DNA of 45,827 bases from Rossellomorea vietnamensis NBRC 101237. Lineage in GTDB: Bacteria; Bacillota; Bacilli; Bacillales; Bacillaceae_B. The stretch lies in contig NZ_BCVQ01000033.1 in the NCBI RefSeq assembly GCF_001591825.1, positions 1 to 45,827 on the forward strand. Reading direction: 5' to 3'. The notes under the pieces were generated by a model that saw only the letters and a program-made list of their open reading frames with translations, did no database searches and was not told where the DNA came from. Shown one piece after another: positions 40,825-45,827 of the stretch (its first letter is position 1; every line of letters starts with the position of its first letter). The translations under genes and the position numbers were made by a program.

Positions 40825-41379
40825 ATGAATAAACCTGTTCATTCAAGAGATGTTACCAAAGCTGCACTCCAGAAATTGAAAGATCGGGGAGTGACCATAG
40901 AAGATATAGCCGAAATTGTCTTTGAAATGCAGTATCCATATAATCATGAGCTTACGATGGACGATTGTATTGATAGTGTGAAGAGAGTCTTATTAAAAAG
41001 GGAGATTCAGCATGCCATCCTTGTCGGGGTGGAGTTGGACCAGCTTGCTGAAGAGAAGAAGCTTTCTGAACCTCTTCAATCAATAGTGGAATCGGATGAG
41101 GGCTTATTTGGGGTCGACGAGACCATCGCACTGGGAGCTGCCCTTGGATATGGAAGTATAGCCGTGACCACTTTTGGTCATCTTGACAAAAATAAGATAG
41201 GCATCATCCGTGAATTGGATACGAAAAACGGAAAGGGTGTCCATACCTTTTTAGATGATATCGTAGCAAGCATCGCTGCAAATGCATCTTCAAGGATCGC
41301 CCATAGCTTAAGGGACCGTGAAGAGAATATTTCAGAAGAAGATAAGTTGAAGTTCGAGGACGAGGAATTAATAGGCTGA
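40825..41379 (+). CDS. Phosphatidylglycerophosphatase A family protein (YutG-like)
   Basis: The 184-residue soluble protein has ALGYGSIAVTTFGHLDKNKIGIIRELD and TFLDDIVASIAANASSRIAH, typical of the Bacillus YutG/PgpA-like family. The family is annotated to dephosphorylate phosphatidylglycerol phosphate, but this short form lacks clear membrane helices. Start ATG follows AAAGGGG. It is a single gene with its own terminator. Function call is from family membership; confidence moderate. Confidence 0.75.
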   Translation: MNKPVHSRDVTKAALQKLKDRGVTIEDIAEIVFEMQYPYNHELTMDDCIDSVKRVLLKREIQHAILVGVELDQLAEEKKLSEPLQSIVESDEGLFGVDETIALGAALGYGSIAVTTFGHLDKNKIGIIRELDTKNGKGVHTFLDDIVASIAANASSRIAHSLRDREENISEEDKLKFEDEELIG

Positions 41380-41405
41380 AAGACAACCTGATATATAACA
41401 GCAGG

Positions 41406-41440
41406 GGACTGAAGAAAGAAATTCATCTTCAGTCCTTTTT
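41406..41440 (+). terminator. Terminator of the PgpA-like gene
   Basis: GGACTGAAGA (41406-41415) pairs with TCTTCAGTCC (41426-41435) and ends in five T. Confidence 0.9.
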
Positions 41441-41601
41441 GTGTGGACAAATATACGCGGCAGGTGAAAAGGAGGGTAATTCCTGTAACCGCTTTATACA
41501 TTTCCTATACATTTCAAGGTTCAGGATGAAGGGATGTGTATGACATGGGAATTGTATAAAAGGGTTTTTTATGAAAAATGTTAAAAGTTTATGTATTTGG
41601 T

Positions 41602-41632
41602 TTGACAAGATTGTTACAGACTGTGTTACAAT
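41602..41632 (+). promoter_or_regulatory. Promoter of the TRAP transporter operon
   Basis: TTGACA (41602-41607) and TACAAT (41627-41632) are 19 bases apart, longer than ideal. Two copies of TGTTACA (41612-41618 and 41624-41630) lie between and over the -10, possibly a regulator binding site. The region 41440-41600 contains no gene. Confidence 0.5.
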
Positions 41633-41673
41633 TATTTCGTTAACGTACAAAATTTAATAGGGGGGATTAGAAT

Positions 41674-42669
41674 ATGAAAAAACGCAGTTTATTTCTAAGC
41701 ACTGCACTACTTCTAGTTCTATCTGTCGTTCTTGCTGCATGTGGCGGCGGATCAGGTGGAGGTTCATCATCTGATGGTGAAGGTAACAAAGAGGTTGACT
41801 TCATTGGGATTGCTACAGGTGGAACAGGGGGTACATATTACCCGTTGGGCGGAACATTCGCAAAGATCATTGAAGATGAAACCGGAATCAAGTCTTCCGC
41901 ATCCACTTCAGGTGCATCTGCTGAAAATATGGCCGCTGTGAAAGACGGCAAAACTGAAATCGCTTTTACGCAAACGGATATTGCATCTTACGCGTCTGAA
42001 GGTACAGAAATGTTCAAGGACAACAAGGTAGAGAACGCAAGAGGGATTGCGACACTTTATCCAGAAACAATCCAGATCGTTACAACGAAGGATTCAGGTA
42101 TCAAATCAGTGGAAGATCTAAAAGGAAAAGTCGTTTCTGTAGGTGAAGCTGGATCTGGTACATTACTGAATGCCACTCAAATCCTTGAGGTTCATGGTAT
42201 CAAGCTGGAAGACTTAGAAGCTCGTAATCTATCATTTGATGATTCAACGACAGGAATCCAGGACGGTACAATCGATGCGGCATTCATCACATCGGGTACT
42301 CCTACTGGAGCGGTTGAAGGTCTGGCTGCGACAGAAGACATTGCGATCGTACCTGTTGAATCAGGAAAAGTGAGTGAGCTGATCGAGAAGTATCCTTACT
42401 ACTCAGAAGATGAAATCCCGGCTGGGACATACAGTAAAGTGGATGACGCAGTGACTACGGTTGCCGTTCGTGCCATGCTTGTGACGAATGCTGATATTTC
42501 TGAAGATGTCATCTACGATGTAACAAAGGCCATTTTTGAAAACACGGATAAAATCACCCACGCCAAAGGAAAGCTGATCAAAGCTGAAGATGGACTTAAA
42601 GGTATGGGAATTGAATTACATCCTGGTGCAAAGAAATACTTTGATGAAAAAGGAATTTCAATGGAATAG
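41674..42669 (+). CDS. TAXI-type TRAP transporter solute-binding lipoprotein
   Basis: The binding protein of a tripartite ATP-independent periplasmic transporter. The 331-residue protein has lipobox LAAC with cysteine at residue 23, then a Gly-Ser linker, and the TAXI family core: GIATGGTGGTYYPLGGTFAK, KTEIAFTQTDIASYASEG and SVGEAGSGTLLNATQIL. Ligand is unknown; TAXI proteins bind organic acids such as glutamate or 2-oxoglutarate in characterised cases. AGGGGGG precedes the ATG. Next genes are DUF1850 and a fused permease. Confidence 0.93.
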   Translation: MKKRSLFLSTALLLVLSVVLAACGGGSGGGSSSDGEGNKEVDFIGIATGGTGGTYYPLGGTFAKIIEDETGIKSSASTSGASAENMAAVKDGKTEIAFTQTDIASYASEGTEMFKDNKVENARGIATLYPETIQIVTTKDSGIKSVEDLKGKVVSVGEAGSGTLLNATQILEVHGIKLEDLEARNLSFDDSTTGIQDGTIDAAFITSGTPTGAVEGLAATEDIAIVPVESGKVSELIEKYPYYSEDEIPAGTYSKVDDAVTTVAVRAMLVTNADISEDVIYDVTKAIFENTDKITHAKGKLIKAEDGLKGMGIELHPGAKKYFDEKGISME

Positions 42670-42690
42670 TTTCACACCAGTAGATGGACG

Positions 42691-42724
42691 AAGGGATAGG
42701 CCGCTTAATACGGTCTATTCTTTT
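42691..42724 (+). terminator. Partial terminator between the TAXI gene and its permease genes
   Basis: AAGGGATAGGCCG (42691-42703) pairs with CGGTCTATTCTTTT (42711-42724) with several G-U pairs and a T-rich tail, 22 bases after the binding-protein stop. It resembles the oppA-oppB arrangement. Confidence 0.6.
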
Positions 42725-42792
42725 GTTTTGGTTCGAGCTAATTCCAAACCTTTAGCAAAATGGACAAAAAATGGAATGGTGGGGAAATCTTG

Positions 42793-43314
42793 ATGAAGAA
42801 ATTTTCATTCATGGGTGCGATTCTCCTAATTCTTTGTGTCGGAATCATCCTTTTTATACCCTTACAAACTTTTTTAGTGATAGAACCGAGAAGTACTGCG
42901 GGGGACCCGGTCCTTTTCAGCCTTCCCGACGATCATTCATTTTCGGTTCGCTACACACACTCTATTCATCTATCAGAAGTAGAGGAATTTTACCATCAAA
43001 CATCTTCCAATCAAATTCAACAAACCCAATTACTCTATGAAGATACTGCCATTGGGATGCCGGCCAATGCAGAGGGAAATGAAACCTTTGAAGTGACGAA
43101 GGAAGGCAAATATTTAATTTCTAATATGGATAAAGTGTTCCCATTCATTGATATCCGGATCGGACAGGTCGTCGCCAATCACCGTCTTGTGATGGACAGA
43201 AAGGAATATCCTTTAGCCGACTATTTTGATAAAGGCTCCGTCGTACGGGTTCAAATAATGAAACAATCACTTTATGATCAGTGGAAAGGAGTGACTGTAG
43301 TTGGAAAAAGATAA
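42793..43314 (+). CDS. DUF1850 accessory protein of the TRAP operon
   Basis: The 173-residue protein has an N-terminal membrane helix (about residues 5-25) and an extracytoplasmic domain with FSVRYTHSIHLSEVEEFY and GMPANAEGNETFEV, the core of DUF1850. DUF1850 is found next to TAXI TRAP genes in many bacteria; the role is not clear. ATG at 42793 follows GGGG. Its last 14 bases overlap the permease start, so the two are translationally coupled. It has been suggested as an accessory factor; no proof here. Confidence 0.85.
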   Translation: MKKFSFMGAILLILCVGIILFIPLQTFLVIEPRSTAGDPVLFSLPDDHSFSVRYTHSIHLSEVEEFYHQTSSNQIQQTQLLYEDTAIGMPANAEGNETFEVTKEGKYLISNMDKVFPFIDIRIGQVVANHRLVMDRKEYPLADYFDKGSVVRVQIMKQSLYDQWKGVTVVGKR

Positions 43315-45286
43315 AGAATTTGAATCATTGACTGCAGAACAACAACAAGAGTTACTTGAGAAGTATGATCCTGAATCATCGACCAGGAAATTTCATCACG
43401 GGATATTCAAATGGATCATATTCTTCGGATTATTGGCATTTTCATTATTTCAATTAGTAGCATCCATCTTTCAATTCATCCCTAGGCAATTATTGTTATC
43501 CATTCACTTAGGGTTCGCTCTTTCTTTAGTGTTCCTCTTATTCCCTGCCCGGAAGAAGAATCTGAAGAAGGATAAGATCGCCTGGTATGACGTTGTTCTT
43601 TCAGTCATCTCGATTGGGATCGGTGCTTATTGGCCGATCATGCAGGATGACATCGTCAGCCGGGTGGGATTAATGACCTCCCTTGATTTCTATGTCGGTT
43701 TCGCTGCAATGATCCTTGTACTCGAAGCAACCCGTCGTGCAGTGGGGTTACCGATTACCATCATTGCTTCTGCCTTCATCCTGTATATGTATTATGGCAG
43801 ACTGATGCCTGGATTCCTTGCCCATAGAGGATATGATTGGGATGATATCGTTAAAACGATGTTCTTTACAAGTGAAGGGATCCTTGGTACGCCCCTATAT
43901 GTATCAGCCACCTTCATCTTCCTGTTCTTATTGTTCGGGGCATTCCTGGTGAAAACCGGCGTCGGACAATATTTTAATGATTTGGCAGTGTCCATTGCCG
44001 GGAAACGTGTAGGAGGACCCGCAAAGGTTGCGATCTTCTCCAGTGCCCTTCAAGGGACGATCAGTGGAAGCTCAGTAGCAAACGTCGTGACGTCGGGTTC
44101 TTTCACGATTCCTATGATGAAGAAGCTCGGGTACCGTAAAGAGTTTGCAGGAGGGGTAGAGGCTGCTGCGTCGACAGGTGGTCAGCTGATGCCTCCTATC
44201 ATGGGAGCTGCCGCTTTCCTGATGGTCGAGTTTATCGGGGGGATTTCCTATTGGGATATTGCCAAAGCTGCCTCGATTCCTGCCGTCCTTTATTTTACCG
44301 GGATTTGGATCATGACTCACTTTGAAGCGAAGCGTATCGGTCTTCGTGGATTATCAGATGAAGAAATGCCCAACCGTAAAGAAGTATTCAAAAAGATTTA
44401 TCTGCTGCTTCCGATACTGACAGTCATCATTCTGTTGGTAAGCGGAATGAGTGTCATGCGTGCAGCACTGTGGTCGATTGTAGCCACTATCCTCATCAGT
44501 GCCATACGTAAAGATACAAGGATCGGCTTCAAGGATGCTGTGGATGCCCTTGTTGACGGTGCCAGGACTGCCTTGTCTGTAGCCGTGGCAACAGCTGCCG
44601 CCGGTATGATCGTCGGTGTTGTAACGAAAACGGGATTAGGATTGACTCTGGCAAATGGATTGGTGGACCTGGCTGCAGATCTGACCAATACAACAGAAGG
44701 TAAGCTGATCCTTACATTGATATTTACGATGATCGCGTCGATCGTACTCGGCATGGGTTCTCCGACAACGGCGAACTATGTCATAACATCCACCATCGCT
44801 GCTCCTGCGATTATTCTATTAGGGGCACCGGAGCTTGCGGCTCATTTATTCGTATTTTACTTCGGGATCATTGCTGATATCACGCCTCCAGTGGCGCTGG
44901 CTGCATTCGCCGCGGCCGGGGTATCGGGAGGGGAGCCGATAAGGACAGGGGTCAATTCCGCTAAATTGGCCATCGCCGCCTTTATCATCCCTTATATGTT
45001 CGTCCTGTCACCTGAACTGTTAATGATCGATACGACCATTCCTAGATTACTTTGGGTCGTCTTCACAGCCGTAACGGGGATGATGGCGATCGGGGCAGGT
45101 ATGATCGGATATTGGTATCGTCGAGTGTTCATCATAGAACGTTTCCTTTGTGTAGCAGCCGGATTATTACTGATTTATCCTGAGGGGATGTCGGACATTA
45201 TTGGTCTGGTATTATTCGGTATCATGCTTGCGCTGCAATTCTTTATTAAGAGAGAAGATAAAACACCAACAAGAGCAACGGCATAA
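43301..45286 (+). CDS. TRAP transporter fused permease (4TM-12TM, DctQM type)
   Basis: The membrane component of the TAXI TRAP transporter, coupling solute import to an ion gradient. The 661-residue protein joins an N-terminal 4-helix DctQ-like part (about residues 30-150) with a DctM-like part of about 12 helices. The DctM motifs GTISGSSVANVVTSGSFTIP and PPIMGAAAFLMVEF are seen near residues 250-310. Start TTG at 43301 has AAAGGAGTG upstream within DUF1850. A strong terminator follows. Confidence 0.93.
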   Translation: MEKDKEFESLTAEQQQELLEKYDPESSTRKFHHGIFKWIIFFGLLAFSLFQLVASIFQFIPRQLLLSIHLGFALSLVFLLFPARKKNLKKDKIAWYDVVLSVISIGIGAYWPIMQDDIVSRVGLMTSLDFYVGFAAMILVLEATRRAVGLPITIIASAFILYMYYGRLMPGFLAHRGYDWDDIVKTMFFTSEGILGTPLYVSATFIFLFLLFGAFLVKTGVGQYFNDLAVSIAGKRVGGPAKVAIFSSALQGTISGSSVANVVTSGSFTIPMMKKLGYRKEFAGGVEAAASTGGQLMPPIMGAAAFLMVEFIGGISYWDIAKAASIPAVLYFTGIWIMTHFEAKRIGLRGLSDEEMPNRKEVFKKIYLLLPILTVIILLVSGMSVMRAALWSIVATILISAIRKDTRIGFKDAVDALVDGARTALSVAVATAAAGMIVGVVTKTGLGLTLANGLVDLAADLTNTTEGKLILTLIFTMIASIVLGMGSPTTANYVITSTIAAPAIILLGAPELAAHLFVFYFGIIADITPPVALAAFAAAGVSGGEPIRTGVNSAKLAIAAFIIPYMFVLSPELLMIDTTIPRLLWVVFTAVTGMMAIGAGMIGYWYRRVFIIERFLCVAAGLLLIYPEGMSDIIGLVLFGIMLALQFFIKREDKTPTRATA

Positions 45287-45288
45287 CA

Positions 45289-45332
45289 AATAAGAGGCTG
45301 TTACCCCATTCATGGGCTAACAGCCTCTTATT
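45289..45332. terminator. Bidirectional terminator after the TRAP operon
   Basis: AATAAGAGGCTGTTA (45289-45303) pairs with TAACAGCCTCTTATT (45318-45332), with inner CCCAT/ATGGG. Both the TRAP operon and the small minus-strand gene can use it. Confidence 0.85.
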
Positions 45333-45570
45333 GATTTTGATCAAGTCTTGATATCATACGGTCAGAATGAAAAAGGATTGGAGAAGCGGCTAGGATGTCA
45401 TGAATCCTGAAGTTGCGCACATCTCGCCTGAAATAGCAATAAGCGGTGATATAATCCTTTTCAACTTTTTTGACCAGTATTCTCCTTTTCGAGCATTTCA
45501 GCTGCGAAGTCATGTATATGATTTCAATGGGACATCGATCCATCAACGATCGCTCTAATATCCTCATCAT
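45328..45570 (-). CDS. Short WYL-like domain protein
   Basis: The 80-residue protein begins MMRILERSLMDRCPIEIIYM and has KRRILVKKVEKDYITAYCYF, then RRDVRNFRIHDILAASPI. This resembles the beta-sheet core of WYL domains, in which a hydrophobic-Tyr pair, a conserved Arg and the A-Y-C-h-h-R-x-x-R-x-F-x-h pattern bind ligand or DNA. It has no helix-turn-helix, so it is either a stand-alone sensor or a degenerate copy. ATG at 45570 has GAGGGGGG seven bases upstream. It faces the TRAP operon and is divergent from the tRNA. Confidence 0.6.
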   Translation of the reverse strand: MMRILERSLMDRCPIEIIYMTSQLKCSKRRILVKKVEKDYITAYCYFRRDVRNFRIHDILAASPILFHSDRMISRLDQNQ

Positions 45571-45669
45571 GTGGAAGCCCCCCTCAGTAGGATGTATTGA
45601 CATTGTATGCGAACGAATGTTCTTTTATACATGAAATCTGGAATAGGTGAATTTCTTTAGAAAAATCCA

Positions 45670-45697
45670 TTGACAATTCTCTTATATTTACTATAAT
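45670..45697 (+). promoter_or_regulatory. Strong sigma-A promoter of the tRNA gene
   Basis: Perfect TTGACA (45670-45675) and perfect TATAAT (45692-45697), 16 bases apart, about 21 bases before the tRNA. Confidence 0.85.
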
Positions 45698-45718
45698 AGA
45701 ATATGTACCTTACATCGT

Positions 45719-45790
45719 GACTTGTTAGCTCAGTGGGAGAGCACTTCCTTGACAGGGAAGGGGTCGTGGGTTCGAATCCCTCACAGGTCA
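45719..45790 (+). tRNA. tRNA-Val (GAC anticodon)
   Basis: The 72-base sequence folds as a cloverleaf: acceptor GACTTGT with ACAGGTC (one G-U), D-arm AGCTCAGTGGGAGAGC, anticodon arm CTTCC-TTGACAG-GGAAG with anticodon GAC, T-arm with GGTTCGAATCC. GAC reads GUC and GUU valine codons. The 3' CCA is not encoded (the base after the discriminator A is T), so it must be added after transcription. A terminator-like hairpin follows. Confidence 0.95.
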
Positions 45791-45803
45791 TACATAGAAA
45801 AAA

Positions 45804-45827
45804 GGATGCATCTCATAAGATGCATCC
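45804..45827 (+). terminator. Terminator after tRNA-Val, cut by the window edge
   Basis: GGATGCATCT (45804-45813) and AGATGCATCC (45818-45827) pair perfectly around CATA. The expected T-run would lie beyond the window. Confidence 0.75.

Noticed and set aside
41484..41497. cre-like TGTAACCGCTTTAT upstream of the TRAP operon
   Set aside because: Two defined positions fail and it is more than 100 bases from the -35.

Overview
The window is a continuous stretch of chromosome from an endospore-forming member of the Bacillaceae. The evidence is strong AGGAGG-type ribosome binding sites, frequent GTG and TTG starts, sigma-A and sigma-K style promoters, several spore genes, and a gene order that closely follows the yjaZ to yjcH segment of the Bacillus subtilis chromosome as I recall it. 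A marine or soil genus such as Rossellomorea is possible, but that is inference. I see no insertion sequence, prophage or CRISPR array. Most of the window is conserved core; the interest lies in regulatory sequences, small genes and local departures from the B. subtilis order.

Positions 1-10.3 kb: the tail of an unidentified gene, a DUF2268 protease-like protein (yjaZ), a small membrane protein, yjbA, trpS behind a tryptophan T-box, a DUF3899 membrane protein, and the oligopeptide permease operon oppABCDF. A near-perfect CodY box lies at the oppA transcription start. An oppA-oppB hairpin with an internal promoter probably lets the binding protein be made in excess. Positions 10.3-31.7 kb: a secreted DUF4015 glycosidase-like protein, then the Spx stress and proteolysis neighbourhood (yjbC, spx, mecA, and further on yjbI and the Spx adaptor yjbH). 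With these come cls, coiA, pepF (with its own CodY-like box), cwlQ, the CYTH protein yjbK, the yjbL-yjbM-nadK-yjbO operon (alarmone synthetase, NAD kinase, pseudouridine synthase), prpE, mgtE-yjbQ, a DinB-fold protein and fabI behind a FapR operator.

Positions 31-37 kb form a sporulation island: cotO, a CotY/CotZ coat protein, yjcA, a 30-residue Cys-Gly microprotein, a YhcN-like lipoprotein, spoVAC-spoVAD-spoVAEb plus a DUF421 gene (a spoVA2-type operon), yjcZ and spoVIF. At least five of these units have a sigma-K-like promoter (AC, 16-17 bases, CATAnnnTA or close to it). This indicates late mother-cell expression, with a dipicolinate-channel type operon inserted among coat genes. Positions 37-41.4 kb hold a metallo-beta-lactamase-fold hydrolase, a second DUF421 protein, yjcF-yjcG-yjcH (yjcH has a cre-like site) and a PgpA-type phosphatase. 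Positions 41.5-45.3 kb hold a TAXI-type TRAP transporter operon with a DUF1850 gene between the binding protein and the fused permease. The window ends with a short WYL-like protein and a tRNA-Val(GAC).

Compared with B. subtilis as I recall it, the thiamine gene block between yjbQ and fabI, yjbE between spx and mecA, and cotY/X/W/V are missing at these positions. The DUF4015 gene, cls, mgtE, the DinB gene and the spoVA2-type operon are present instead.
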